DNA from: Arthrobacter pascens
Lineage (GTDB): Bacteria > Actinomycetota > Actinomycetes > Actinomycetales > Micrococcaceae
Assembly: GCF_030816475.1 (NCBI RefSeq)
Contig: NZ_JAUSXF010000001.1
Location: forward strand, 4,464,001 to 4,528,000
Direction: 5' to 3'
Length of the DNA: 64,000 nucleotides
Part shown: positions 25,378 through 34,326 of the stretch, piece after piece
Layout of the letters: each line of letters starts with the position of its first letter
How positions within the stretch are numbered: the stretch's first letter is position 1
Translations under genes and position numbers: made by a program
The notes under the pieces: generated by a model
Told to the model about the DNA's origin: nothing
Databases searched by the model: none
The model's input: only the letters and a program-made list of their open reading frames with translations

Positions 25378-26441
25378 GGCAGGGCCACTGCCTCGGGCTT
25401 CCTTGCCAGGGCTGCGCCGGTACCGGGATGGTACTGAAGCACGTGGCCCGGCTGGACATACACAGTGGCCTTAGCGCCGGCGTCGGGGTGCACGCCCCCG
25501 TCTTCCCGGACCAACAGCCGGATATCCGCGCCATGGCTCCGCACTACATACCGGCTGTGGAGGCCGTGGTAGGTGCGTGACACCACCGTTCCGGAGAGCC
25601 CGACGACGGCGCCCCCGTTCAGGGGCGCGCTCAGGGATGCCTTTTCCACCCTCAGGTAGGAGTTGGCGTTCGGGCTGAGGCCGGCACCGGAGAGCCGGTT
25701 CAGTTCAGTGATGAATTCAAAGTTCAGCAGCGAGCTGTCACCGATGAAGTTGCACACGAATTCTGTGGCCGCCTCATCGTAGATGGCCTGCGGGGTGCCC
25801 ACCTGCTCAATCACCCCGTTGTTGAAAACAGCCACCCGGTCGCTCATGGCCAGTGCCTCATCCTGGTCGTGGGTGACGTACACGGTGGTAATGCCGAACT
25901 CGCTCTGCAGGTCTTTCAACTGCTGCCTGAGCTGGTGCCGCAACTTGGCGTCCAAATTCGAGAGTGGCTCGTCCAGGAGCAGGATCTTGGGCCGCAGCAC
26001 CAGGGCGCGGGCCACCGCCACCCGCTGCTGCTGGCCTCCGGAAAGCTCCGCCACATTTTTGTCCAGCTGCTCGTCGCTTAGCTCCACTCGCCGTGCGATG
26101 TCCCGCACCAGCCGGTCGGCGTCGGCTGATTTTTCCTTCCGGACCCGGAGCCCAAAGGCAATGTTCTCCCACACGCTCATGCTGGGGAACAGGGCATAGT
26201 TCTGGAACACCATCCCCACCTGACGCTTATCGCTGGGAAGCCGCGTGACGTTCCTGCCGTCCACATGGACGGTTCCCTTGGAGGGTTCAATAAACCCGGC
26301 CAAGGTGCGCAGCGCCGTCGTTTTCCCACAGCCGGATGGACCCAGCAGCGTGAAGAACTCCCCGGGTTTTACGTCAAGGTCCAGGTGGGGGATGGCAATA
26401 AATTCGCCAAAGGAAACTTCGATGTTGTCCAAGCGGATCAT
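25374..26441 (-). CDS. ABC transporter ATP-binding protein (PotA/FbpC-like)
   Basis: A 355-residue ATPase of the importer. Walker A is GPSGCGKTT (34-42), the signature is ELSGGQQQRVAVARAL and Walker B is ILLLDEPLSNLD, followed by the switch His in VTHDQDEALAMSD. A C-terminal TOBE-like domain (about 240-355) is typical of the spermidine/Fe3+/2-aminoethylphosphonate class. It lies 45 bases downstream of the binding-protein gene and overlaps the permease gene. Confidence 0.92.
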   Translation of the reverse strand: MIRLDNIEVSFGEFIAIPHLDLDVKPGEFFTLLGPSGCGKTTALRTLAGFIEPSKGTVHVDGRNVTRLPSDKRQVGMVFQNYALFPSMSVWENIAFGLRVRKEKSADADRLVRDIARRVELSDEQLDKNVAELSGGQQQRVAVARALVLRPKILLLDEPLSNLDAKLRHQLRQQLKDLQSEFGITTVYVTHDQDEALAMSDRVAVFNNGVIEQVGTPQAIYDEAATEFVCNFIGDSSLLNFEFITELNRLSGAGLSPNANSYLRVEKASLSAPLNGGAVVGLSGTVVSRTYHGLHSRYVVRSHGADIRLLVREDGGVHPDAGAKATVYVQPGHVLQYHPGTGAALARKPEAVALP

Positions 26442-26486
26442 GGGAAAGCCTGTCTCGGTGGGCTGATGGAGCGGGTCGGGCGGCGG

Positions 26487-27572
26487 CTACGTCATGTATT
26501 CGAGTTCGATCTTCTCCACCCAGGCGCCCATGTTCTTTTGCACGAAGTCCCAGTCGATGTCCTGCTGCTTGAGCCCGGCGAAGAACTCCACTACCTCCGG
26601 CTTTGCCTTGGCGGCGGCACCCTTGTTCACGGGCATCGAATTGAACTGCTGCGCCCAGGCGCCTTGTACGTCTGCGCTGCCGAACCAGTCGATGAATTTC
26701 TGCGCCTCTTCCTTCTTGTCAGTCCCCTTGACCAGGGCCACCTGTTCGACGGCCAGCGGAACCCCCACGGACGGCGCGACAGTCTCCACGTTGACCTTGA
26801 AGGACTTCTCACGTTCGCTGATGATCGAGGACGGCATCTGCCCCATGTCCACTTCACCGGACGCAATCCGGGCAAAAAGGTCCGTCTTGGCCACGGCCGG
26901 GCTGCCGTTCTGGAAGTACTGCTCCACCTGCTTCCAGCCTTCGTCAGAAATGCCCAAATCGCCGGAACTGTCCTTGTACCGGGAGAGGATGCCGGCGAAC
27001 ACCAGCTGTGCCGTGGCTGTGCCGAGTCCCGTCACGCGCTCATAGCGGCCTTTGAACTCGTCCTTGGTCCAGAGGTCCGTCCAGTCCTTGGGTGCGGCAT
27101 CCTTGGTGATCTTGTCCGAGTTGTAGCCCAGGAGGATGGCCTGCTTCACGAGCGGCCAGTAGGCCTTGTCAGATCCGCTGTCGCCGAGGGCGGTGTCCAC
27201 GTCGGCCGCCCAGGCTGGCTCATAACGCTCGATCGCGCCCTCGGCCTTGATCTGCGCGAAGTACATGTTGTTGAGGCCGAATGCCACGTCGGCAATGGGG
27301 TTGTTCTTTTCGGCAATCAGTTTGTTGGTGGCATCTGCCCCGCCCACACCAACCACTTCGATCGTGAAGCCGGCCTCGGCAGCCTTGGCAGTCAGCCATT
27401 CCCCCCGGCCCTCTCCGTTGGAGTTCGTATAGATGACGAGTGTGTCGCCGCTGCCTCGGCCCGGAGCGGAGGAAGATTCTCCGGAAGCTGCGGGGGTGGC
27501 CGCACCACCTCCGCAGCCAGCAAGCAGGGTGACGACGACGACGGCGGCAGCCAGGGTCTGCAGTTTACGCAC
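26487..27572 (-). CDS. Extracellular solute-binding lipoprotein
   Basis: A 361-residue family 1/6-like binding protein of the iron/phosphonate/polyamine class. The lipoprotein signal has lipobox LAGC with Cys near residue 19, followed by a Gly/Ser linker and then YTNSNGEGRGEWLTAKAAEA and PIADVAFGLNNMY. It is the first gene of a three-gene operon with the ATPase and the permease. The start is GTG with no strong ribosome site. Candidate ligands are iron chelates, 2-aminoethylphosphonate or phosphorylated organics; I cannot choose. Confidence 0.88.
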   Translation of the reverse strand: MRKLQTLAAAVVVVTLLAGCGGGAATPAASGESSSAPGRGSGDTLVIYTNSNGEGRGEWLTAKAAEAGFTIEVVGVGGADATNKLIAEKNNPIADVAFGLNNMYFAQIKAEGAIERYEPAWAADVDTALGDSGSDKAYWPLVKQAILLGYNSDKITKDAAPKDWTDLWTKDEFKGRYERVTGLGTATAQLVFAGILSRYKDSSGDLGISDEGWKQVEQYFQNGSPAVAKTDLFARIASGEVDMGQMPSSIISEREKSFKVNVETVAPSVGVPLAVEQVALVKGTDKKEEAQKFIDWFGSADVQGAWAQQFNSMPVNKGAAAKAKPEVVEFFAGLKQQDIDWDFVQKNMGAWVEKIELEYMT

Positions 27573-27641
27573 GATCAGGACTCATTTCTGGACTGGAATC
27601 GGAGCATTGTCCGGCCAGCCTATAGCTGGACCCGAGGATTG

Positions 27642-27676
27642 TGGACGTTTATAGCTATCGATTCGATAAACGTCCA
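27642..27676 (-). promoter_or_regulatory. Operator/promoter dyad of the ABC importer operon
   Basis: Perfect 11-bp arms TGGACGTTTAT (27642-27652) and ATAAACGTCCA (27666-27676) flank 13 bases. On the minus strand a -35-like TGGACG and a -10-like TATAAA, 17 bases apart, lie within the two arms. A bound regulator would therefore cover the promoter. It is 70 bases upstream of the GTG start. Confidence 0.6.
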
Positions 27677-27827
27677 GGCCTTCAAGTCTGGTCCAGTATC
27701 CGAAACAGCCAGGGCCCGGTGCGTAAACGGGCCATGAACGTCTTAGTGCGATTGCGTCTGCGGCGGTGAGGGCCCGGGACGCTGCGTGTGGTGCCCGCGG
27801 CGGGGCGCTACCGTCGGCCGATGCAGC

Positions 27828-28331
27828 CTAGGCCATGGCGGTGTGCGCCGCACTGTGCGAGTCGATGGTCTTGGCATAGCAGTAGGAGTGTTCCACCCCG
27901 ATGTAGGGGCCGAAGTTGGGGACGGGCTCGAACCCGGAGCTTTCGTAGAAGTGCCGGCCGTCCGGCTGCGCCGACCCCGCCTCGGCCTTGATCCGTGTGA
28001 TCCCCTGCTTGAAGGCCTCCGCCTCAAGGGCCGCAAGGATGGAGCTCGCCACGCCTGAACCGCGCGTATAGGGCAGGACGTACAGCCGCTTGATCTCGGC
28101 CGCCCCGGCATCGAGCAGCCTGAGGCCGCCGCAGCCCACGGGCTGCCCCGACCCTTTGTCGTACGCCACCAGGAACACAGCACAATCGGCGCCCGACGGC
28201 GGGGTGCCCGGTTCGTGGTCAGGGGTACCGAAGCGAGCGTCGAGTTCTGCCTGCTGCGCCCTGCGCAGGTCGGCGCCCACGGGGTTGGACCAGGTGACCT
28301 GCCTGATGTTGAGACGGGGATTGGTCTGCAT
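27828..28331 (-). CDS. GNAT-family N-acetyltransferase
   Basis: A 167-residue acetyl-CoA-dependent acyltransferase. Motif A is seen as EIKRLYVLPYTRGSGVASSILAALE (core RLYVLPYTRGSGVASS), and the C-terminal part ends FYESSGFEPVPNFGPY, as in many small-molecule acetyltransferases. The ATG at 28331 is preceded by GAGGCAG; an upstream ATG at 28367 would add 12 residues. The substrate is unknown. It stands alone between the ABC operon and a phosphatase gene, all on the minus strand. Confidence 0.85.
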   Translation of the reverse strand: MQTNPRLNIRQVTWSNPVGADLRRAQQAELDARFGTPDHEPGTPPSGADCAVFLVAYDKGSGQPVGCGGLRLLDAGAAEIKRLYVLPYTRGSGVASSILAALEAEAFKQGITRIKAEAGSAQPDGRHFYESSGFEPVPNFGPYIGVEHSYCYAKTIDSHSAAHTAMA

Positions 28332-28457
28332 GACTGCCTCGATTCGCCGAAGGGTTATGCCTGACAAGCCTAGGAGGGCGCCGTTACCGCGGTGTTTCCT
28401 CCGCGTAAGCGGACAGAGAACAGTCAGTATGCCCCGCGGATACCTTTGCGGGCCGGA

Positions 28458-29129
28458 CTATTTTCCTTCGCCCGTGGGGTCCTCGGCGGTGGGATCGGCC
28501 AGCGCCAAGCCGCCCACCGGGCTGCCGTCCCAGTGGACCAGCGTCCAGCCGGCGTCGGGGTCCCCTTCCAGGGCCACGATCCCCGTGTTGGACAACACGT
28601 GCCGGGCGGCGAACTCGTGGTCGGTGTCCGCAGCGCGGCGGCCCGCCCAGGTGCGGATTGCGGCGCCGTGGCTGACAACAGCCGCGGCGGCACCGTCCCC
28701 CTCTTGAGCGGCGCGTTCGGCAACCCGGGTGATGGCGGCGTCGAACCGGTCGAAGAATTCGTGTCCGTCCGGCCCGGCCGGCATCCGGCGGTCCAGATCC
28801 CCGGCGGCCCATGCAAAAACCGTGCCCAGGTAGCGCTTGTGGGACTCGTGGTCGGTCAGTTTCTCCAGGGCCCCGGCCTCGATTTCGTGCAGGCCGTCCA
28901 TTACTTCGACCTTGAGCCCGTGCAGCCTTGCCAGGGGCGCGGCCGTCACCTGCGTGCGGAGCAGGGTGGAGGCGTACAGCGCGCCGATGGGCTCGTTTGC
29001 CAGTGACCGCGCCATCGCCTCTGCCTGCCGCTGGCCCAGCTCGGTGAGCCCTGGTCCAGGATGGGCTGTGTCCAGTTGGCCAAGTACGTTTCCGGGAGTC
29101 TGACCGTGGCGGATGAGGAGCAGCTTCAT
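28458..29129 (-). CDS. Histidine phosphatase family protein
   Basis: A 223-residue phosphoglycerate-mutase-like phosphatase. The phosphohistidine motif LLIRHGQTPGN lies at residues 4-14 (catalytic His8), the second Arg/Glu region is EIEAGALEKLTDHE, and the late histidine is in VVSHGAAIRTW. The cytosolic substrate is unknown; family members act on sugar phosphates, cobalamin precursors or nucleotides. It is downstream of purB on the same strand but separated by a strong hairpin. Confidence 0.88.
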   Translation of the reverse strand: MKLLLIRHGQTPGNVLGQLDTAHPGPGLTELGQRQAEAMARSLANEPIGALYASTLLRTQVTAAPLARLHGLKVEVMDGLHEIEAGALEKLTDHESHKRYLGTVFAWAAGDLDRRMPAGPDGHEFFDRFDAAITRVAERAAQEGDGAAAAVVSHGAAIRTWAGRRAADTDHEFAARHVLSNTGIVALEGDPDAGWTLVHWDGSPVGGLALADPTAEDPTGEGK

Positions 29130-29169
29130 GCACCCAGTTTCCCACCTCGGGGCAAGGCCCCAAACCGAA

Positions 29170-29197
29170 GGCGCCGGGCCCCTGGGAGCCCGGCGCC
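29170..29197 (-). terminator. Terminator of purB
   Basis: A perfect 10-bp GC-rich stem (GGCGCCGGGC / GCCCGGCGCC) with an 8-base loop lies 25 bases after the purB stop. Confidence 0.7.
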
Positions 29198-29222
29198 GCC
29201 GTCGTACGTCTTTGCTCGCGAC

Positions 29223-30665
29223 CTACTTCAGGTGGTCAACCAGCTGGTCTGCGATGCCCGTGTACTTGCCGGGGGTCAACGCGAGCAGCCGGGCTTCAGC
29301 GTCCGCCGACAGGCCAAGGCCCTGGACGAACTCCTGCATCCGGGCGGCGTCCACGCGCTGCCCGCGGGTGAGGTCCTTGAGGCGCTCGTACGGGTTTTCC
29401 ATGCCTTCGACGCCGGCGATCGCCTCGGCGCGCATGACCATCTGGATGGCCTCGCCCAGGACTTCCCAGTTGGTGTCCAGGTCGGCTGCGAGGACGTCCT
29501 CGGCAACGTCGAGCCGGTCCAGGCCCTTGGCGACGTTTGAGATGGCCAGCAGTGAGTGGCCGAATGCCACGCCGATGTTGCGCTGGCTGGAGGAATCGGT
29601 CAGGTCGCGCTGCCAGCGTGAGGTGACCAGCGTTGCGCCGAGCGTATCCAGCAGGCCGTTGGAAATCTCGAGGTTGGCCTCGGCGTTCTCAAAGCGGATC
29701 GGGTTGACCTTGTGAGGCATGGTCGACGATCCGGTGGCGCCGGCCACCGGGATCTGCACGAAGTAGCCGATCGAGATGTAGCTCCAGATGTCGGTGCACA
29801 CGTTGTGCAGGATCCGGTTAAAGCGTGCGACGTCGGCATAGAGCTCTGCCTGCCAGTCGTGGCTTTCGATCTGCGTTGTCAGCGGGTTCCAGGTGAGGCC
29901 GAGGCCTTCAACGAAGGACCTGGCCACCTGCTGCCAGTCGGCGCCCGGGACGGAGGCCACGTGGGCGGCGTAGGTGCCTGTTGCCCCGTTGATCTTGCCC
30001 AGATATTCAGTCCTGGCGATGCGGTCCAGCTGACGGGTCAGGCGGTGCGCGATGACGGCGAGTTCCTTGCCCAGGGTGGTCGGCGTCGCAGGCTGGCCAT
30101 GGGTTCGGGACAGCATGGGGACGGCACGGTTGTCATCGGCCATCCGGCTGATCTGGCCCACCAGTGCGCGCGCTGCAGGCAGCCACACCTCCTCCACAGC
30201 GCCCTTGACGCCGAGCGCGTAGGAGAGGTTGTTGATGTCCTCGGAGGTGCACCCGAAGTGGACCATGGCGGTCAGGTTTTCGATGCCGATGCCGGGCAGG
30301 CGGCGGCCGATGTAGTATTCCACGGCTTTGACGTCGTGGACCGTGACAGCTTCGATATCGGCCAGTTCAGCCACGGATGAGGAATCGAATTCGGTGACGA
30401 TCCTGCGGAGCTGGTCCTGCTGCTTGGACGTCAGCGGACCTGCGCCGGGGAGGACGTTGTTGCTGGTCAGATGGATGAGCCATTCCACCTCGACGGCGAC
30501 CCGGTCACGGTTGAGGGCTGCCTCGGACAGGTAATCAACCAGGGGGGCGACGGCTGACTGGTAGCGGCCGTCCAGCGGGCCGAGCGCGATCTGTTCCGGT
30601 GACGCGGCCAGGGCCAGGCGTCCGGAGGGCGTACGGGTATCAGCTGTGGCGGCAGTTTCAGGCAT
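29223..30665 (-). CDS. purB: Adenylosuccinate lyase
   Basis: A 480-residue enzyme of purine synthesis that releases fumarate from SAICAR and from adenylosuccinate. The fumarase/aspartase signature GSSTMPHKVNPI lies near residues 309-320, with the earlier catalytic His region MLSRTHGQPATPTTLGKE and a TSEDINN segment. The length fits the E. coli-type PurB (about 456). The N-terminal 25 residues are extra. AAGAAT six bases before the ATG suggests a possible leaderless start. The neighbouring genes are not purine genes. Confidence 0.94.
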   Translation of the reverse strand: MPETAATADTRTPSGRLALAASPEQIALGPLDGRYQSAVAPLVDYLSEAALNRDRVAVEVEWLIHLTSNNVLPGAGPLTSKQQDQLRRIVTEFDSSSVAELADIEAVTVHDVKAVEYYIGRRLPGIGIENLTAMVHFGCTSEDINNLSYALGVKGAVEEVWLPAARALVGQISRMADDNRAVPMLSRTHGQPATPTTLGKELAVIAHRLTRQLDRIARTEYLGKINGATGTYAAHVASVPGADWQQVARSFVEGLGLTWNPLTTQIESHDWQAELYADVARFNRILHNVCTDIWSYISIGYFVQIPVAGATGSSTMPHKVNPIRFENAEANLEISNGLLDTLGATLVTSRWQRDLTDSSSQRNIGVAFGHSLLAISNVAKGLDRLDVAEDVLAADLDTNWEVLGEAIQMVMRAEAIAGVEGMENPYERLKDLTRGQRVDAARMQEFVQGLGLSADAEARLLALTPGKYTGIADQLVDHLK

Positions 30666-30825
30666 GTGCTGATTCTTTCACGAACTCCAGCCCTGCCTTA
30701 AGCCGGTCTCCTGCGTGTGACTTGTCCACATAGCCGACGGCGGCGCTTCCGTGACGCGGCCGTCGTCCGTAGCGTCGGGGTTCACAGAAGAGGTATCACG
30801 TACCGGAGTGGGGGAGCGAAGGACA

Positions 30826-31128
30826 ATGAGTATTGATGCAGCCGCCGGGGACATGGGTGCAGCCCTGGTCCGCGGCAGCCAAGTGCAACAGCTCGCAGCG
30901 AGGGTGGCTGGCTGCACGGATCGCGTGGAGACGGTGTTGGCAGGCTTTCGCCAGATCCAGCTTCTGGACTGGCAGTCGGCCGCCGGCCGCGCGTACCGGA
31001 ACTCAGTGGCCCTGCAGGAGTCCGCACTGGGGCGCGCCCGGGACCGGCTCCAGGACGCCGTATCCGCCGTGAACAGCCACGCCCGGGCTGTAGCCGAACC
31101 TTGCGGAAATCCGTCAGGACGGTACTGA
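30826..31128 (+). CDS. WXG100-like small secreted-type protein
   Basis: Exactly 100 residues, predicted as two helices joined by a turn with Trp49-Gln-Ser (LLDWQSAAGRAYRNS) in place of Trp-x-Gly. This is the size, fold pattern and turn position of ESAT-6/WXG100 proteins exported by type VII systems. The ATG at 30826 has GAAGGA just before it. Its TGA overlaps the ATG of the following hydrolase gene, so the two are translationally coupled and probably act as a pair. No EccC-type motor is present in the window. The assignment rests on length, helical pattern and context, not a database hit. Confidence 0.65.
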   Translation: MSIDAAAGDMGAALVRGSQVQQLAARVAGCTDRVETVLAGFRQIQLLDWQSAAGRAYRNSVALQESALGRARDRLQDAVSAVNSHARAVAEPCGNPSGRY

Positions 31129-32573
31129 TGGCCGAGGTGACGCCGTCCGGCAGCGGCGGCCCGGTCAAGGTCAGTGATCCCGTCGACGACGGCGTCCTGG
31201 AAATCAGGGGCGGCGTAGGAGGCATCAGCTTCCAGTTCGAGGAACTCGTTGGCGGCGCCCGGAAGCTCGATGACCTGGCAGGTGAGCTAAGCGGCGTGGA
31301 AGTGGAGGCACGTCGTATCTGGGAAGAGCTCTGCCCTTACCAAAATGATCAACGGTCCTCAGGCACCGCGGCGCTGATAGCGGTCGGGGAGGCCCAGCGC
31401 AGCGTTCAGGCTGTCCGGATGGAGCTCCAGCGAATCGGCAGCCAGGTGCGCGCCAGCAAGCGGGACTATGAAGTGGCGGAGGCAGCGGCCGGTCTTGCCC
31501 GGACGGTTGGGATCACCAGCCCCAAGGAGCTGGTCGACTCGTGGATGGATTTCTGGCGGACCGGCGTTCCCAGCGAAAGCGCCATGGAACTGCTGACGGC
31601 CGGTTCGCCCCTGACATTGACTGCTTTGCTGGGACTCTCGCCCCGACTTTTTGGCCAGCTGATGAGGGCGGAGGCCCGGGCCGGGAGGGATCTCCCTGCC
31701 GTGGGCCCCCTGGTCAGAAGCCTCACCGAGGGCCCGCTCTCCGCGGCGGCTCCTCGTCCGGTCCTGGTCGAAAGGGCAGAAACCGTGGAAGCGGATTTCG
31801 AGGCAACCCCGGCAGGGCTGTTGGACCGGATCAGGTTGGTCGACGAGCGGGGGGACGGCTATATCGAGGTCGTCGAGGTCGAGAACGAGGGGCACAAGGC
31901 GTACGTGGTGGTCATTCCCGGCACCCAGCCAGGCGCGGAACTCGGCGGCAGCAATCCGTTTGACGAGGCGGGAATCGCTGAAGGGCTGGGTTACGGCTCG
32001 ATTGAGGTTAACACCGCTGTCCGCGAGGCTCTTAGGGAAGCCGGCGCGGAGAAGGGCGCTCCGGTGGTCGCGGTCGGCTACAGCCAGGGCGGAATCCACG
32101 CCATGAACCTGGCCGCCGACAAGCTGTTCCTGGCCGAATACGACCTGAAATACGTCCTTACCGCCGGATCCCCCGTGGGCGGGATTACTCCGGCTCCCGG
32201 CATCAGCACCCTTCATCTGGAACACAGGGCGGACTGGGTTCCCGGCGGCGATGGCACGCCCGGCCCGGACACCAGGAACCGTGTCACGGTCACCATGAAC
32301 AATCCGGTGTGGACCGAATACGGAACGGCCCCCGGCATGGGTCCCGGCCATGCGATCACGAACTACCAGGAAGGGGCCCGGTTGGTTGGGGCCAGTGACG
32401 ATCCTTCACTGGTCGATTCCACTGCCGTGCTCTCCGGCGTCCTGGGTGCCGGCGGGACGGCGACAGCTACCCGTTTTGCACTCTCCCGCGCGAAGGCCCC
32501 CGAACCGCAGGCCCCTACCGGCCGCATCAGCCGCGACGGGCGCCCGGGACCCTTCCCGCAACAAGGGAAATGA
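31128..32573 (+). CDS. Alpha/beta-hydrolase with N-terminal ESX-like helical domain
   Basis: A 481-residue protein. Residues about 30-125 look like an ESX/LXG helical hairpin and end in Tyr114-Glu-Val-Ala-Glu118, a YxxxE pattern like the type VII export signal. Residues about 235-420 are an alpha/beta-hydrolase: VVIPGT, the nucleophile elbow GYSQGG (Ser319), an acid in HRADW (Asp369) and His408 (GPGHAITNY), giving a complete triad. The C-terminal tail (about 455-481) is Pro/Arg-rich and disordered. It is probably an exported lipase/esterase-like effector partnered by the preceding small protein. The substrate is unknown. Confidence 0.72.
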   Translation: MAEVTPSGSGGPVKVSDPVDDGVLEIRGGVGGISFQFEELVGGARKLDDLAGELSGVEVEARRIWEELCPYQNDQRSSGTAALIAVGEAQRSVQAVRMELQRIGSQVRASKRDYEVAEAAAGLARTVGITSPKELVDSWMDFWRTGVPSESAMELLTAGSPLTLTALLGLSPRLFGQLMRAEARAGRDLPAVGPLVRSLTEGPLSAAAPRPVLVERAETVEADFEATPAGLLDRIRLVDERGDGYIEVVEVENEGHKAYVVVIPGTQPGAELGGSNPFDEAGIAEGLGYGSIEVNTAVREALREAGAEKGAPVVAVGYSQGGIHAMNLAADKLFLAEYDLKYVLTAGSPVGGITPAPGISTLHLEHRADWVPGGDGTPGPDTRNRVTVTMNNPVWTEYGTAPGMGPGHAITNYQEGARLVGASDDPSLVDSTAVLSGVLGAGGTATATRFALSRAKAPEPQAPTGRISRDGRPGPFPQQGK

Positions 32574-32955
32574 CCGTAATGATGATCGCGGCGAGCACCG
32601 CTGTCCAGAAGAAGGAATCGATGCTGAATTGCACCGGGGTGTAGCTGCTGATCCACGAGGTCAGGTAGAGCATGGCTGCGTTGATGACGATGGTGAACAG
32701 GCCGAGGGTGAGGATGGTGATTGGCAGTGAGAGGAAGCTGACCAGGGGGCGGACAAAGGCATTAACTACGCCGAAGATCGCACCAATGAACAAGTAGGCC
32801 AGGATGATCCCGATGGTATCGGTGCCCTGGGTCACGCCGGACTTTTCCAGTGCCGCGGTGGTGGCTGAACTGGAAATGTCCAGGCCGGGCAGGATCCAGC
32901 TTGCAATCCAGAGGGCCAGTCCGTTGATCAGGACCCGAACGATGAAAGAGCGCAT
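32527..32955 (-). CDS. Phage-holin-family (superfamily IV) membrane protein
   Basis: A 142-residue protein with four hydrophobic segments (VLINGLALWIASWILPGLDI, IGIILAYLFIGAIFGVVNAF, LSLPITILTLGLFTIVINAA, and TAVLAAIIITVISLVAG). This is the pattern of the chromosomal holin-like family of actinobacteria, in which RPLVSFLSLPITILTLG is the typical central block. Despite the name, no phage genes surround it. Its 3' end overlaps the hydrolase gene tail by 47 bases, tail to tail. Confidence 0.88.
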   Translation of the reverse strand: MRSFIVRVLINGLALWIASWILPGLDISSSATTAALEKSGVTQGTDTIGIILAYLFIGAIFGVVNAFVRPLVSFLSLPITILTLGLFTIVINAAMLYLTSWISSYTPVQFSIDSFFWTAVLAAIIITVISLVAGRVPGARRG

Positions 32956-33147
32956 GTGCCCATGCTGTCACACGACCCTGTGGGCCAGCCCGGCTGGCGC
33001 CCACTCCCGCCGCTGCCGGTCCGCCCTATGTGCCTGCCCGCACCGCTGACTGCTTCCGTTAACTGCTTGCTTGCCCCGCCAGCATGCGGTGGTTCTTCCG
33101 TGGAGGCGCTCCCGTTCCGTCCGCCCGGGAGAAGTAGGCTAGTTGGC

Positions 33148-34266
33148 ATGACTTCATCAGAGACCCTGGCCGGAGGAATCCGTCCGCGCCCGATAGTGGG
33201 CCGGCTTCCGCGCTACGCCGCGGGCAAGCCCCCGGTCGATGTCGCCGGGATGGTCAGCTACAAGCTGTCCTCGAACGAAAACCCGCTCCCGCCGCTTCCT
33301 GCCGTGGTGGAGGCCATCGCCAACCAGACTGACTTCAACCGGTACCCTGACCCGCTCAGCAGCAAGCTCCGCAATGCCCTCGCAGAGTTCCTGGACGTGC
33401 CGGCTGACGACATCGTCACGGGTGCCGGCAGCCTGGGTGCACTCAACCAGCTGCTGGCCGCCTTTGCCGGGCAGAACGATGACGGCAAAGCGGACGAAGT
33501 GGTTTACGCCTGGCGTTCCTTCGAGGCCTATCCCATCAGCGTGGGCCTGGCGGGCGCTGAAAGCGTCCGGATCCCGCTCACTGCCGATGGCCGGCACGAC
33601 CTCGAGGCCATGGCGGCAGCCGTCACTGTCCGCACTAAGGTCATTCTCCTGTGCACGCCGAACAACCCAACGGGCCCCGTCCTGACCGCAACGGAGACGG
33701 AGCGGTTCATTCAGGCGGTCCCTTCCGACGTCGTGGTGGTTATTGATGAGGCGTATCAGGAGTTCGTCCGGGCCGAGGATGCAGTGGACGGCCTCGCCAT
33801 GTACCGCAAATATCCCAACGTGGTGGTGCTCCGGACGTTCTCCAAGGCGCACGGCCTGGCTGGGCTCCGCGTGGGCTACAGCGTCTCGAACCCGGAACTG
33901 ACGCAGTACCTCCGGATGGCGGCTACGCCCTTCGCCGTGTCCCAGATCGCGGAACGGGCGGCAATCGTCTCGCTGCAGAACTACCCCCAGGTTGTAGAAA
34001 GGGTACAAAGCCTCGTGGAGGAGCGTGACCGGGTGACCGCCGGGCTGCGCGAGCTGGGCTGGTTTGTTCCGGCCGCGCAGGGCAACTTCGTGTGGCTCTC
34101 TCTCGGTGCCGACAGCGGGGAGTTCGCTGAGCTGGCGGGCGAACGTGCGCTGTCCGTCCGGGCCTTTGGGGATGAAGGCGTACGCGTGTCGATAGGCGAA
34201 GTGGAGGCCAACACACGCTTTCTCGAGCTGTGTGCGAACTATACAAAGCCGCCGCGCCGTTCCTAG
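33148..34266 (+). CDS. Histidinol-phosphate/aromatic aminotransferase (HisC-type)
   Basis: A 372-residue class I/II PLP aminotransferase. The PLP lysine is Lys233 in TFSKAHGLAGLRVGY, preceded by VVVIDEAYQEF and LCTPNNPTGPV. The N-terminus YKLSSNENPLPPLPAVVEAI is typical of HisC and of the actinobacterial aromatic aminotransferase Pat, which cannot be separated by eye. TAGGCT seven bases before the ATG and the absence of a ribosome site suggest a leaderless message. It precedes the 2-oxoacid dehydrogenase operon but has its own promoter. Confidence 0.9.
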   Translation: MTSSETLAGGIRPRPIVGRLPRYAAGKPPVDVAGMVSYKLSSNENPLPPLPAVVEAIANQTDFNRYPDPLSSKLRNALAEFLDVPADDIVTGAGSLGALNQLLAAFAGQNDDGKADEVVYAWRSFEAYPISVGLAGAESVRIPLTADGRHDLEAMAAAVTVRTKVILLCTPNNPTGPVLTATETERFIQAVPSDVVVVIDEAYQEFVRAEDAVDGLAMYRKYPNVVVLRTFSKAHGLAGLRVGYSVSNPELTQYLRMAATPFAVSQIAERAAIVSLQNYPQVVERVQSLVEERDRVTAGLRELGWFVPAAQGNFVWLSLGADSGEFAELAGERALSVRAFGDEGVRVSIGEVEANTRFLELCANYTKPPRRS

Positions 34267-34326
34267 CGCTTAACGTGTAGCGGCCGCGCCACCTACTGAA
34301 GATAAAGTAAGGACCAGTAAGCCAAT

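Noticed and set aside
32527..32955. Holin-family protein as a sign of a prophage
   Set aside because: This four-helix family is a normal chromosomal gene in actinobacteria and no other phage gene lies nearby.
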